The notes under the pieces were generated by a model, which was given only the letters and a program-made list of their open reading frames with translations, did not search any database and was not told the DNA's origin. 64,000 nucleotides of DNA. Origin: Sorghum bicolor (lineage: Eukaryota; Streptophyta; Magnoliopsida; Poales; Poaceae). The translations under genes and the position numbers were made by a program. Shown piece by piece: positions 21,419 through 33,505 of this stretch. Every line of letters starts with the position of its first letter. Positions within the stretch are counted from its first letter, which is position 1. Location of the stretch: contig NC_012870.2 in NCBI RefSeq assembly GCF_000003195.3, forward strand, positions 45,994,614 through 46,058,613. Direction: 5' to 3'.

Positions 21419-21426
21419 TATAAATA
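21419..21426 (+). promoter_or_regulatory. LTR TATA box (TE-E)
   Basis: TATAAATA in GGGGCTTATAAATAGAAGG, immediately after the GTCCGGTG cluster. Confidence 0.65.
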
Positions 21427-22285
21427 GAAGGTGGCCAGCTTTGGGAGGTTCTCTCTTTTGCACATTTGATTACTTGAGACATACATTGAGCTAGAGAACA
21501 CTCCCTCCACTCATCTCCTTGCTTGATTTCTCATCCTAGTGAGATTGAGTGAGATTCAAGTGCATTGCTTTGAGAGTTGCATTTAGTGGCACTTCATTCT
21601 TGAGTTTGCTGCGGATTTCTTGTTACTCTTGGGTGTTTCCCAACGCCCTAGACGGCTTGGAGCAACGGTGATGTTGAGCTCGTGATTGGAGACTGTTTTG
21701 AGCCCCACCAAGTGATTTGTGAGGTGTTCTTGAGCCTTCCCCGCGGGAGATCGCAATTGGCTACTCTAGTAGATTGCTCGTGGCTTGGAGGATCCCCATC
21801 TTGTGAGTGGATGTGCGGCACCCGCTGAGGGTTTGGCTTTGGATTGCCAATTAGCTCGTGATCCATCAAGTGGGTGTATCGCCACAACGAGGAGTAGCTT
21901 GTCGGGAAGCAAGTGAACCTTGGTAAAAAATCTTGTGTCTTCTCTTGCCGAGGATTCTCTTGTGATTGTGAGTGATGGGTTGGATATATCTCCACTCTAC
22001 AACGTTGGTATAACAATCACTCTCCACTCCTTACTTACTTATTTACCTTGATAGTTGTTTAGCTTGTTTAGTTTAGTTTTCTTGTTTAGGAGTGTAACTA
22101 GCCTTCTCTTGTTGTTGTGCTTTAGTGTTTAGCATTGTACTTATTTGTCTAGGTGGCTTGCATAGCTTAGTTGAGCTAGTGCTAGATTTGCTTCGCCAGT
22201 TGTTTTACTAACTCACTTGCTTAGTGAAGTTTGTAGAATTTTTAAATAGGGTATTCACCCCCCCTCTAGCCATTTGGACCTTTCA

Positions 22286-24202
22286 GGAGAGGAAGAACGC
22301 GAGCGGGAGACGCAGCAACAGCTGCAGGAGGGGCAGCAACAGCAGCAGCAGGAGGGAGAAGGAGGAGAGGAGGGGCGGCGGCCAGAAGGAGCCCAGCTCG
22401 AGGAGCTGCTGGAGGAGGGCCGGCAGCAGGAGCTGCGGGAGCTCCAGGAGCAGCAGCAGCAGAGGAGCTAGCAGTTAGAGGAACTGCTCGAGCCACCACC
22501 TCACAGTCTGCCCCAACCAGTGCCGCCAATGCCTCAAGAGCCTGAGACCGGGGAGGAGGGTCTGCCAGTCTACGGTCCGCCGGCCCCGGCATGGCTCCGT
22601 TCGGGGGCGCCCGCTTCGATTCAGCTGAGTCAGGGCGGGCGCACGGCGTAGTGGCGCTCGCTTGTATGATGCGCACCCCGGTCGACCCTCAGTCAGAGAT
22701 TAAGGGCACGATCTATGGCATCGACGGGATCGCTCCTGGGTTTCTTCGAGAGCATCGGTCGTGGGAGGACCGCATTCCCGCCGAGGAAGACAAAGCTGGG
22801 ACATCGGGCGGTGGTGGTGCCAGCGAGACCAGGACCTGGAAGACGGTGGACGATGACGGGCGGTTCCCCTACCTTATCGACCTGTTTCTACGCCATCGGG
22901 GGTCGCTCGAGACCGTCGAAGAACTCATCCGGGGCGTCAAGGTGTGCGCGGATCAAGAGATGGAAAACTGGTGCCCTGACCGGATCCGCATTCGGGGTTC
23001 CACCGACCCGTCCGAGCCTAACATCTTTTTGGATGATTGGAAGGAGGCCGAAAAGTGGGAACATCTCGAGGAGCTTCACCTCTGGATGAAGCATGTGGTG
23101 GGGCTCCTGTCCGACGTCGTCAACAACGGGCTCGGTCCGGCCTACATTGTAAGTGTCTTTGGGACCTTAGTTGCTATAGGGCGTTTTGGTTCTGTATTCT
23201 TACTATCCAACTGTTGGCTCACAGGATCTGAAAGAAACCTCCCATATCAAGTTGAGCTTTATCCACGCGACGAGAGGCGGCTGGGAGCAACTCCCTATTC
23301 TCAAGGACCAACTCCTAGAGTCGCAGGAGAAGCTCCTCAAGGCCTACAAGGAGCTTTTGGCACTCGAGGAGGAGAAGAAGGAGAGGGAGGCCGCTCTGGC
23401 TGAAGCTCGGGAGGCCTCAAAGAAGGCGGTGAAAGAGGCCGCGCTGCTGAGGGAGCGGACCATGACGGTCGAGGAGGCCGCATCCAAGGCCCGGGAAGAG
23501 GCCGTGTTTTACAAGGGCGCGGCCGCTGACCTAGACAAGGAGAAGGGCCTCCTCTGGGCCGACCTTGCCTCTGCCCGAGAATCCTTCCAAAAGATGAAGA
23601 CGGAGTGCGTGAAGGGTGAGATTGCCCGAAGCGCCGCGGAGGAGGCCAAGAAGAAAGCCCAAGAAGACCTCGAGGCAGAGCGAACTGCTGCTGCTGGAGA
23701 AAGAGGGAGCTATGGCGTAGGTGGGTAAGGTCATCGAGGACCTGCGCGTCACCAACACCGAGCTGGTGCGCTCCAACAAGGAGATTGAGAGGGCCAACAC
23801 CAACTTGGTCGGCGAAAATACGGCTCTGGAGGAGAGGATTCGCGGTATGTTTCTATTATCGAGTTTCCTTCCCGAGGTGTGCTTTGTGTTATCTAACTTC
23901 TCCGTGTCGGTTCTTGTAGGGCTTAAAGATGAGCTGCTTGCCGCTCAGGTCGAGGCCCGCTCCACCAAGGCTCAGCTCGAGGGGGAGGTCGCTTTGAACC
24001 GTCGGCTGCGGACGGCGATAAGCGATCTCTTGGCCTCTTTGGAGCTCGAACCCGTGGACGAGTCGAGGGAGGAGGCTCGAGGTGACACACTAGTCGACCA
24101 GCTATGTTTTCTAGGCGCTACGCTGAGGGACCGTGTGCGGGACGCCCTTCATACCGGGGTAACGCGGGCAATGGCGGTTGTCTGCTCATGACGATATGGA
24201 GG
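22286..24202 (+). pseudogene. TE-D antisense gene, rest of exon 4, exon 5 and start of exon 6
   Basis: After the GGAGA duplication, exon 4 goes on with a Q/E-rich block (to TAG at 22469-22471), then a P-rich stretch, then after a frameshift near 22640 a conserved part with MRTPVDPQSEIKG...DGRFPYLIDLFLRHRGSLETVEELIRG. Introns 23149-23224 and 23845-23919 have GT-AG ends. Exons 5 and 6 encode a long coiled coil (LLESQEKLLKAYKELLALEEE; VIEDLRVTNTELVRSNKEIE). There is a frameshift near 23690, a TAG near 23711 and a one-base shift near 24180. TE-F interrupts exon 6 at 24202. Decayed gene of unknown function. Confidence 0.7.
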
Positions 24203-24902
24203 TGTTGATGCAAAAGCTGGATCTGCAAACACAAAGGGCTAATACCCGATTCAAACGTTAAGGTGTGCCAGCCGATTTGACCTTACTATCGGCAAAGGTG
24301 ATAACTTGAATACTTTAGTCGTGACAACAGCGATGCACCCGGATGTCACGGCCAAGAGGTATTCACGCGGAACTCGAGCATACGCCGAGCTTAAGTCGAC
24401 GAATTCCTAAGAACTCGTAGTAAAAAGGAAAAATATGACGAAGTCGTCAAAAAAGTAGATGCTAGAATATGAGTAAAAACTTGTGTTTGATTGATTGATA
24501 GATCTTCATTACAAGGCCCTAGGGTCTACATTTATACCCTTCTCAAAGAGCTACAATCAGACACGATTAGGACTCATATTCCAAACTAAACAGAATCCGT
24601 ATACAAAATGATTTAAATAACTAAGGAAAACACAAAACTATCCTCTCGTGACAAACCGAGACACCACCATGGAGCAATCGGCAACCTTCACGTTCTCCTT
24701 CCGAGTCATCGGCAGACTCCTCATCATAGCCATCAGCAAAGGCTAATCGCTGACCATCGGCATGAACTCGTCACCACTCATAGACTTAGTCACATTCAGC
24801 TGTCTCTTCATCGGCAACCACCTTCATCGGCAACTCCACCTTCATCTTGCCGATCTATACTCTACCGATCCCCGGGTACGTGTCCAAAAAACGGTATCAA
24901 CA
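24203..24902 (-). repeat. 3' LTR of TE-F (700 bp)
   Basis: Reads TGTTGATACC...GCATCAACA on the minus strand. It lacks about 25 bases (near 24838) that the 719-bp 5' LTR has. I count ten CCGAT/ATCGG words in 700 bp against about 1.4 expected. Confidence 0.93.
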
Positions 24903-24920
24903 CATGCCCCCCAATTTCGG
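24903..24920 (-). other. Polypurine tract (TE-F)
   Basis: The minus strand reads CCGAAATTGGGGGGCATG before the LTR start, matching the TE-I tract except for one base. Confidence 0.7.
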
Positions 24921-25302
24921 AGTATAATATCATTAATGCTCCAAAATTCTCTGCAGTAATGATGCCTTTCTGCGGCTAATCCTCTCAATTTGGTAACCGA
25001 CCGTTGAAGTCGAGCAACACTGGCCTGATTCTTCTGCAGATTCCTCGAATTCCTCAACCTCCCAAACTGGACATCTCCACTTTATTTGCCCATCGGCAAT
25101 ATTACCGTTAGAGGGAGCTGCCGATGGACCGACCAGGAAATCCCGCACAGTAAAATATCTCCAGATCATGACCGCTTCCTGTCAAATCACCTGCACAATC
25201 CCTTGATTACCGTGCGAACAGTTACCATATCCACCTGAGTATACTCGGATTTCACGGATACGGCGAAGAGATAAGTCAGATTTGCCCCTGCCCGTTTTGT
25301 CC
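24921..25302 (+). promoter_or_regulatory. Upstream region of the TE-F antisense gene
   Basis: Non-coding. It corresponds to 47475-47940 of TE-I in reverse, with the same CCTATAAATA end. Likely promoter of the antisense gene. Confidence 0.45.
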
Positions 25303-25310
25303 TATAAATA
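25303..25310 (+). promoter_or_regulatory. TATA box of the TE-F antisense gene
   Basis: TATAAATA 150 bases before the ATG at 25460. TE-I has the same box at the same distance on its own antisense strand. Confidence 0.7.
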
Positions 25311-25459
25311 CTTCCTTCTCGGGTACTCCTTCCTCATCCAGTCATTCTACAATCCAAAATCCACTTCCTTGGCGGCGGCACCATTCGAGGACTCCAAGAA
25401 CTCTAGCAAGAACTTCATCCAACAACCCTCAAGTCTTCAATCTCCTTCCCTGCAAGGAA

Positions 25460-28400
25460 ATGGCCATCAACTTCATCGTGCCTGAGGTTAGTTCTATTTC
25501 TCCCCTATATTTTTACTGCACTCCTGTTCATCCGTAGTTCATCTTACTGAATACCCTTTTTCTTTCTTTTGTTCTTCTTTTAATCCCCAAAAACTTCTAG
25601 GATCTGTCCAATAGAATCGTCATACCTACCGATCAACCACACCTCCAATGTCTCGGTCCGCTAGGGAACCCAGATCCTACCGATCTGATCAACGCAGAGA
25701 CAAACAGAATCCCCTTTAGAGCCGAGAACTTTTCTCTAGATCTGTGGAAAGATGCCTTCTGTTCCTGGCCCAGTCCTACCAAAGGATGGAAATATTGGTT
25801 TCTGAGAGTCAGTAACTCGAATGAGGTTCAATGGGGTGAACGGAAACTAGATCAGTGCATTAGATTGTCCCTTCCTGATATGGAGAGAAATGAATCACTA
25901 CTGATTGCTGCTTCATATTTTTGGTCAGACACCCTTAATGCTTTTGTGTTTGGCCATGGCCCTGCTTCCCCCGCACTTGCCGATGTGCTTATGCTCACCG
26001 GCTTAGATATATCTTCTGCCGATACCACCCACCTGTTTGACACCAAACCCAGTGCTAAGGTGGAAACTCATTCTATCGGCGGTTGGTCAGGGTATATTCA
26101 GAAGTACCGAATAACAGGCCCTGTTAATGTGAAGGAACATACCACTTTTCTGAATATGTGGCTAGACAAGTTCGTTTTCTGTGGTCGATCGGCAGGACCA
26201 ACTTCGGTTTACTTGTCGGCAGCAGAAAGATTAGCTAATGGCGGCTGATTTCCTCTTGGCCGATACTTGCTTGGGTCAGCTTATCACCTCCTCCACCAAG
26301 TAGCCCAAAAACTATGGCTCGGCCAACCCATCGGCAACTTGGGGGGTCCCTGGTTGTTCATCAATATGTGGCTTAGTCTCCACATGCACAAGCGCCTCGA
26401 GTTTGACCTCTTTGCACCGCACTTTCCTAGGGACATAGCCGAGGATTACGAACTGGGTGAAGAAGAATCGGCAACTCGTTCCCCTCTGAACTTTGGTGAA
26501 GCTGCCATAGTTTTACCCGGCACAGGTGGCAATGCAGACCAAGTTAGCCGGGTCTTCCAAACTTTGTATGAGGGTTTGACCAGAGAACAACGGGCATGGA
26601 TGCCCTATGAAGATCTAGACACCAGATTCCCTCTGACTTTCCATCCCTTCAATGATGCTCTCGACAAGGACCGTGAGGTGATGATGGTAATTGTTACTCC
26701 CAAAGCTATACCGGTGAACTTTTTCGGCAGTGGAAAAGCATCCAATCTGACTTATGAGTTCTACAACCCATCGGCACTAGCTCGTCAATTGGCTTTCGGC
26801 CAACTACCGATTGCACTTTGCTACGCCGATGTGATAAAGCCGAGGGAGATCATCACCAGCCATCTGGAACGGATCAGGGTAGCTCAGCTTCCACCAAACG
26901 CCGATACAGACGTCGATCTATCGGCTTGGATCCCAGCTCTCTTCATCACTCAGGCATACAAATAGTGGTGGGAAGAATGGAAAGAGCACCTGTTCTACAG
27001 ATCGGCTCTTACACACCGTGGCATGATTGACCCTCAATACAACGTCTCCGATAACACTGTAAGTATTTCTAAACCGATGTTTTTATCACTTTTACTTTCA
27101 TCGGTAACTCACTTTCTGTGTTGTATTACAGATTGATAACACACCACCATCGGTCAGTAGGAGCGGCAAGCCGATTGAGCTTCTTCCATCGGGTCCGATC
27201 TCCTTGATCGGCAATAATGCTCCCACCTTGGCTGCTATAATGCATCGAGGTGTGCGTCTCAAGAAAGTCACCACCAGGCGAACAAAAACATCCCCATCGG
27301 TAGCCGCCACTGCCTTAGCACAAGCTTTCAGGGTAAAGTTTTTAATTCTTCAACTTACACCGATTCGATTCTTATACCCCGTAGTACTTATACTCTCAAA
27401 ACTTCTCTCTGTTGTATCAGCACACTGGCACATCAGCAAAGACCAGAAGTACGACTGTCGATGCCCCCCAGTCCAGCCAACCAAAGAGAAAAGGCTCCAA
27501 GAGTACCAGAACCCAATCGAAGCGCCAGAGAACAGCAACACCTTCCCCCCCTCCGATGTCACCGATCCTGGTGGAATCTTCTCCATCTTCTCTAGAAGTC
27601 CAGATACAACAAGCACCATCTCCCCCTCAACCACAGGAAGAACCTCAAATAGAAGAACCTCAGCCAGAAGAAACATTGACTGACGTACACGAGCAGACTG
27701 CCGATCCAACAAGCTCAATCGTAGCATCGGTGGTCTCCTCGATCCAGACTAGTTCTGCACCCCCTCAAGGTAACATATTTTCCCTTTATTGCCGATGAAC
27801 CTACTTTTCCATTTTGTTAATCACTTTTGTCAATCTTTCAGCTGACATAGTTTCATCGGCAATTCCAACCGATCAGCCAGTGGTTCCATCGGCATCATCT
27901 AGTCAGAGGCAAGAGATAGCTCTGAAGCAAGTAAGTTACCCGATCTTTATCTTTATTGTCATCGGTACTTGATTACAAAATAACTTATTATATCTCTCTT
28001 TTTAGGAACAAGATTCTCCCGATAGCTTATTCTCCTTCGCCATCGAGATTTCCGAGGATCAAGGCGAGGAAGCAAGTTCTTCTCAAGCAGTTGGGATCAC
28101 ATCGGCAGAGATTAGAGCAAAGTTGGAAGATCTGTCGGCTCTTCTTCACCAAGACACTGCGCAATTGGTTGATGATTCTGATCTGGCCAAAGTTTTGTTC
28201 AAGGCTCTCAGAGGTCACATCCCTGCCGATGCCAAAGAAGTTCTTTTTCAGGCTGCGCACTTAGAGAGTCGTCAGCTGTAGTATCAAAAGGCCGCTCAGC
28301 GTCTTGTCGATAGAGCTGCTCACGCTCAGCTCTCTGAGGAGATGATGAAAGTGAAGCTCGTTGCCGATGAGAAGCACAAGAGCATCGGCATTCTGAAATC

Positions 28401-28701
28401 CTCAGGAGACGAACTGAAGCAAAAGATCTCTGATCTATCAGCGAGAAGGGAAGCCCTGTTCGCTGAACTCAAACAAGTAGAAGAAGCCTTGTCCCAAGCC
28501 CAACAGGAAGAAAGCCAACTGCCTGAAGCAATCCAGACTCTCGAACAAGAGCGAAACATCCAGGCCTGTAAAGCACTGCAAATGAAGAAGAAGCTGAAGC
28601 CAGTGGAGGGCTCTGCCGATGAAGACATCAAAGAGATAGAAGAGGCCAACCAAATCCGCCTACGTGCTATATCGACGATTCAAGCTCTGCTGAGTGTATG
28701 A
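25460..28701 (+). pseudogene. Antisense plant-mobile-domain gene of TE-F, six exons, three nonsense codons
   Basis: Exons by GT-AG borders and alignment with TE-I: 25460-25486, 25601-27058, 27132-27332, 27421-27769, 27842-27930, 28006-28701. Lengths 27, 1458, 201, 349, 89 and 696 equal those of TE-I except exon 4 (+24). Exon 2 is the PMD (LWKDAFCSWPSPTKGWKYW, SYFWSDTLNAFVFGHGPASP, LADVLMLTGLDIS). Exon 4 is basic and S/P/E-rich with KRKGSKSTRTQSKRQR, a possible nuclear signal. Exon 6 is a coiled coil. In-frame stops at 26246-26248 (TGA), 26963-26965 (TAG) and 28279-28281 (TAG where TE-I has CAG) disable it. No frameshift is seen. Confidence 0.82.
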
Positions 28702-28856
28702 ATTCTCCATTGGCAGCGTGCCCTGCTCTTCCCTTTTGAACACTCCTGATTTTGGTCTAGCTGATAGGACTGTTATTGGCACCCTTTTAAAACAATAAGT
28801 CCGGCCCCAGATACAGTTTAATCCAGCCGATAGGAATGTTATCGGCATTTAAACTT
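28702..28856. terminator. Spacer with hairpins between convergent genes (TE-F)
   Basis: Holds GCCGATA-loop-TATCGGC (about 28826-28846) and a decayed first hairpin near 28760, where both CpG cytosines have become T. Matches the TE-B and TE-I spacers. Confidence 0.35.
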
Positions 28857-29006
28857 TCATGCATCGAACCATATGCTCGGGTAATATTTCTTTAAATATT
28901 TGCCATTTAATGCCCTGGGAACTTGAACTCCTTCGAGAGTTTCTAAGATATAGGCGTTGCCAGGAGCAGATCGATTTATCCGATAGGGACCCTCCCAATT
29001 GGGAAC
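28857..29006 (-). pseudogene. pol: C-terminal end of TE-F pol, cut off by TE-G
   Basis: Fifty codons ending YPSIWFDA and TGA match the last residues of TE-I pol, including the GPYRI module of the integrase C-terminus. The rest of the gene resumes at 50149 on the other side of TE-G. Confidence 0.85.
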
Positions 29007-30284
29007 TGTTGGGTATTTTAAACGCAAACAGAAAAAATCCGCAAGCGCACGGATACCGATGTAGCCTTCACCCGGGAGTATTCCAGAGTATCGATTTTCC
29101 ACAGAGAACGTGAGTGTACTAATTAAGATCCAAGATCGCCCAAGGATAACTATATAATTATTTTTTATGGGAAGAGAGGAAGTTTCCTGAGAGTTCTCTA
29201 GTTGATCTAAGAATCAAGAATTACTTCAAGATTATCTATTTCGGGACATCAGAGCACTAACCACAGAAAGAGATGAGAAGGGGCTAGGAAGGTCTGACTA
29301 CGGTCCTACAAACACCGATCTGAACGTGGTGGAATACGTTGACCGTTAGGGCTGTCACTACCCTAGGGCTACCACAACAACCCGCAGGATTGGGTGCAAT
29401 TCCAGGTAATTGCAAGACTAAACACCACGTCTAATCTATTAATTACTACTCTAGCGTTATAAAGACTAGAGCACTTGATGCAAGCGGGAATCCAATAAAT
29501 AACTTGAATGTAAATAAAAGTAATTAAAGAACTCAAGAATTATGAATTGAAGAACCTGGAGAACAATGAAGAACGAACCAGTTGCTGCAAAAGTATAATG
29601 TTGAGGAAGATCCGACAGACCCGGCTCCTCCTCTGCTCTCCTCTTCTATCTCCCTATTTTCTAGATTACAACTAGAACTAACTAGAACTAGAACTAGAGG
29701 AACTAGAATTAGATCTAGATGAACTAGAACTAGAACTAGATGAACTAGATGTAGAACTAGAAGAACTAGAGGGATCCTCTCTACTTGGATGAAGAATTGA
29801 AACCCTAGCTTTGATTCTATAGAAGAGGTATGATCTCCAGGGGCTAGGGGTTTGGTTTTATAGTCCCTTCAAGTGAATATGGGCCGTTGGATCAAACCGA
29901 CATTGATTGAACGGTTATCCTTGATCCCTTAGGTCGGTGGAGCACGATCCGCGAGTTTGGACGTGATTGGGCAGAACTCGAGGGCGGGCGCCCTCAGGAC
30001 TTGGGCGGGCACCCTGTCCCTGAGCCCTCTCGGCCTCCGCTTCCTTCCCGTGGCTTATGGAGTCTTCTAGATGATAGAAAATTGCGCGGCACGTTAATAT
30101 CTCTATGTTAACCCGACGTGTGGGCCTTTCTTCCGTATTTCCTGATAACCCCCTGCAGAAATAGACAAACACCAAAACTCATGGAATTCTGTCAGGTAAA
30201 ACCCTAAGTCTAGGTGTTGGTTTCATTTGGATCCTTTTCCATGATTAGTTGATGGTTAAATGTGAGCATTAAGGACCGTCAACA
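29007..30284 (-). repeat. 3' LTR of TE-G (1278 bp)
   Basis: On the minus strand TGTTGACGGTCC...AATACCCAACA. A TATAAAA box is at 29862-29856. It carries an AACTAGA array. Against the 5' copy it has scattered substitutions and an extra 29 bases near 30150. Confidence 0.9.
29662..29770. repeat. AACTAGA-type tandem array in the TE-G 3' LTR
   Basis: About fifteen imperfect AACTAGA/GAACTAGAT units in about 105 bases. The same array, with a few substitutions, is in the 5' LTR at 49559-49668. Confidence 0.85.
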
Positions 30285-30299
30285 AGCTCCCCCAAGCTT
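30285..30299 (-). other. Polypurine tract (TE-G)
   Basis: Minus strand AAGCTTGGGGGAGCT, directly before the LTR start. Similar CTTGGGGGAG words recur at about 31930 and 34568. Confidence 0.75.
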
Positions 30300-32429
30300 A
30301 ACCTTTGCTCGTCCCTGAGCAAAGATGAACTCAAGAGTTTCTGCAGTGGTTTCATGCCTTAAAGATATACATGCGTTCAAACAAGATCTCATCTCTGGGT
30401 TAGGGTAAACTGTTAAGATTTAAACTTACTCATTTTACCTTCCACCATGGGGCTTGCAACCGTCACCTGTGTCTTGAGCAGTTAAAAGATAGAACGGTCA
30501 AGTCAAGCACCATGTCTCTTGTTCTTTGATCAACTATAGCTCTGGAGTTTTTGCAGATTTTCAAATAAAACTCAGAGATTCCTTGTATGACTCTCTCTAG
30601 TCTATCTTTTGTGGTATTTCTGGATCCTTACCAAGGCAGTAATGGTGTATGCCTTCTCTCAAAGTATGTGGTATTTTTGGTATGAGGCATAGTAGCATTG
30701 CCTTCTCTCTCACCCTACTCTAATAAGGTTTTTGATATCTGGGGCTCATAGGTGGGAGACAGCTAATACATACTTACAAGACATTTATTGCATAGTCAAA
30801 CCATGGATCCAGAAGAACAAGTCAATACGTCAAATCAAGATGTGCATGTGTGGCGAATGAATGGTGTATGGTGATGATGGTGATAACAATAGTGAAAGTC
30901 TAATTCTACTTTTGCTCTTTTGAGGGGATACATACCTTTCTTGCTCTTTTGAAACTTTTTGAGGAGAATGAGATGCTCTATGTTTTCTTTTTTTTCTTTT
31001 CTCTCAGGTGGGTATCTTGTACCCCTAATTCTACTGTCGGACACTTGTCCATTTTTACCTCTCGTCTCACTTTTTTTTCTTCGAGGTTCCGGGCACTTGC
31101 CCCTTTTTATTTCCTCGTATTTTTCTCTTTTTTTAGAGCACTCATCTCATGAGATAATGTAGCAAGTGGTAGTAACAAGATAACTTGAGTATTTATTTCA
31201 CAGGGGAAAACAGAAATGTTTTTGGATATTCTCTCCCGGATTAGGAGTAGAATATTTTTAGGTGATTCTGGAGATGGAAATGGGTGGATATATGTGGATG
31301 CGTACTTCCAGAGTAGAAGCAGCATGTGTGAGTGAACGTGCAAGTGAATCTTGATTTTAACCACATGACAAGCTCCTAAGCGTCTACACAGCTTGACCAC
31401 ACTCAATGCTCATAAGCAGTAAAAAGTAAATGAATGGTTCATAGTCTAATAAGCATGTATATATGGCTGCGGTAGGAATTTAAACTCTCATCATACAGGA
31501 ACTCATCATGTAACATTTTAAAGATTTTTAAAGATAAAATTCTCCAGAATTCTAGCATCTCTAGGAATAGATAAACAACAGCTCAACCTTCCCATATCGT
31601 ATCCGTTAACGACTTAGACTTTAGATCAAGTACTCTCCCCACAAGTTCAGGTTTAGAGCAAATCTTAATTAATACCAGTCATGCCTAAACTTGAGAGAGA
31701 TTTCAATTTTAAGAACTAGTCATGGTAGAGCAACTATTCATCATTTCCATGTGAGAGCTTATCATGAGTGTTCATAGCAAACTTTATTTATTTATTTATT
31801 TAGCAAACTAAGCAAAGATATATATAAGCACAAAATCTTTATTTGGGTGTTTATGATTATGCATCTTTTTATTATGTGAGTAAAGTATAAACATGAGTAG
31901 AACACTTAGCTGGATAAATGGGGGTGCTCTCCCCCAAGCTGGATTTTGCCGTAATTCCTTCTGATGTAGCTAGCAGGTGGCGGAGGTGTATTTGAATGTT
32001 GGAAGCACCCTGACAGCGATTAGGATGTCCTCCGTCTGCTAGTCTTCTTTGATCCTTGAATTCTGTGGAGCTCAAATAGACAACAAAGCTTTGTGGAACT
32101 AGTTAAGTGTTAGCATAAATATCTAGCCTTTATCATGTTGAGCCTCCTCTATAAATGTTACTCTCTTTAGTAGGATCATAAATTTATTTTTGTATTTTTA
32201 TTTTTATAGGACAGGAATATATTTATTTCATTTTTACGCCACCACAGTGAATGTACTTATGGGTTTTATGCCATGAGCATACTCACATGGGGCTTACTAT
32301 TTTTAACATTTTTATTTTCTTTTCAAGATGATATGAACCTGATTAACTAAGCAAACTATTTTAAAATAATTGAAAGGAAATGGATAACTACCAAGTTTAC
32401 CTCTTGGCAAGGCGTTTGGTGTTTTTAAG
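30300..32429 (-). other. Non-coding 3' region of TE-G
   Basis: About 2.1 kb without a credible gene. The part 30640-32430 matches the TE-C 3' region on the other strand. Small frames near 30950-31160 come from T/C-rich text with the constant words TCTCTCAGGTGGG and ACCCCTAATTCTACTGTCGG, and carry no protein signal. Confidence 0.65.
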
Positions 32430-32564
32430 TCCTCCGAACGGGACTCTCCGTTTTCTCAGTCGTCCTGGGATTCGCTGGATGGCGTAGTCGGTGGTTCCGG
32501 CGGTGCCTTCTCTTCGTGTATAACTATCTTCTCTCTCCACACCTGACTCGGTGCTACGGTCTCC

Positions 32565-33505
32565 TCAGGACAGTTGTTCAAGCTGTATGTCTTCAGACCT
32601 TACAACCTCTCCTTCATAGTCTACCCATCCGTCCTTGATGATTTGCCTCCTCTGGTTGCGGTTGCGTTGTCTTCTTCTTGTCCTGACCTGCTTAGAGTCT
32701 TCAACTATATAGTTAAGTTCAGTAAAACAGCGGTGTACCTTCTCAGAGGGGAAGTGCATGTGGACTTCTCTGGTTCCAATGTAGATGATTGCTTTAACGG
32801 TGCTGAGGAACAGTCTCCCAAGGATGATGGGTGGAACGTACTTGTCTTCTCCCATGTCAATAACCTTTCGGAATGTCTGATCTGCCATCTGGAGCTGAAT
32901 GTATGTCAGTTTTAGGGGCATGGTTCCAAATAGGAGCTGATAGGTGACTCGGTCGTCCTTTTTGGTCAGGAATGGTGACTTAAGTCGACGATCTTGACCT
33001 CCTTGAACTGCAGTGACCATCTTAGCTGACTCGGTCCACATTTGCTGGTTCCTGTTCCTCCTGTTGGTCCTCTTCCTTGGTTCATGTCGGGATTGCTCTG
33101 AGATTTGTGAAATCTTGTTCTCGAAGGAAAACGTCTCCTTCTTCCCCTTGATGTAGAAACTGATCTTAGCAGCACTAGCGTAGATGACAGCTCCTGAGGT
33201 GTTCATGAATGGCCTCCTCGGACGTAGAGTTTCTTCAATAATCCCTTTTGGAAACTTGGTGTCTGATCTGCAAGCCTGGGCATAATGTTGACACTGGAGC
33301 CAAAGTCGCAGAGTGCTTCTGGGAAGTCCATCATGCCGATGGAAATCGGGATGACGGGGCATCCTGGATTGTCTCTCTTGACCGGCAGAAGGTCAATAAT
33401 TACTTCCACAACGGGGTTACTCCAGTAGTTACGTCCTCAAGCATCTCAGGGCAGTGATTGCCTGAGTGTCCAGTATCTCCAGTGTGTTTGTGCTCGTAGA
33501 TCCAA
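32565..33505 (-). pseudogene. TE-G gag-pro remnant: degenerate zinc knuckle and two tandem retropepsin-like domains
   Basis: Minus-strand order: a decayed CCHC knuckle (HTGDTGHSGNHCPE near 33490-33450, first cysteines lost); a first protease-like domain with LCDFGSSVNIMP (active-site D-F-G in place of D-T/S-G) and an internal deletion and frameshift near 33250; its end RRPFMNTSGAVIY and SFYIKGKKETFSF; then SPFLTKKDD leading into a second protease domain missing 31 residues that contain its DTG site (TE-C has them); then MPLKLTYIQLQMADQTF, ILGRLFLST and a basic tail. Neither protease can work here. RT and integrase are absent. Confidence 0.7.

Larger units (their letters stand above)
20377..22285 (+). 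mobile_element. TE-E: copia-type solo LTR (1909 bp)
   Basis: Begins TGAAAGCCCAAGTTTGG and ends GGACCTTTCA, so the termini are short inverted repeats, and it is flanked by perfect GGAGA duplications (20372-20376 and 22286-22290). No PBS, PPT or coding region remains, so it is a solo LTR left by LTR-LTR recombination. The TATAAATA box at 21419-21426 gives + orientation. The end text GGGTATTCACCCCCCCTCTAG is typical of SIRE/Maximus-type copia LTRs. It sits in exon 4 of the TE-D antisense gene. Confidence 0.9.

Noticed and set aside
24203..24902. Regularly recurring CATCGGCAAC text as a CRISPR-like array
   Set aside because: Spacing is irregular, repeats are 5-8 bases and occur in both orientations; it is a eukaryotic LTR.
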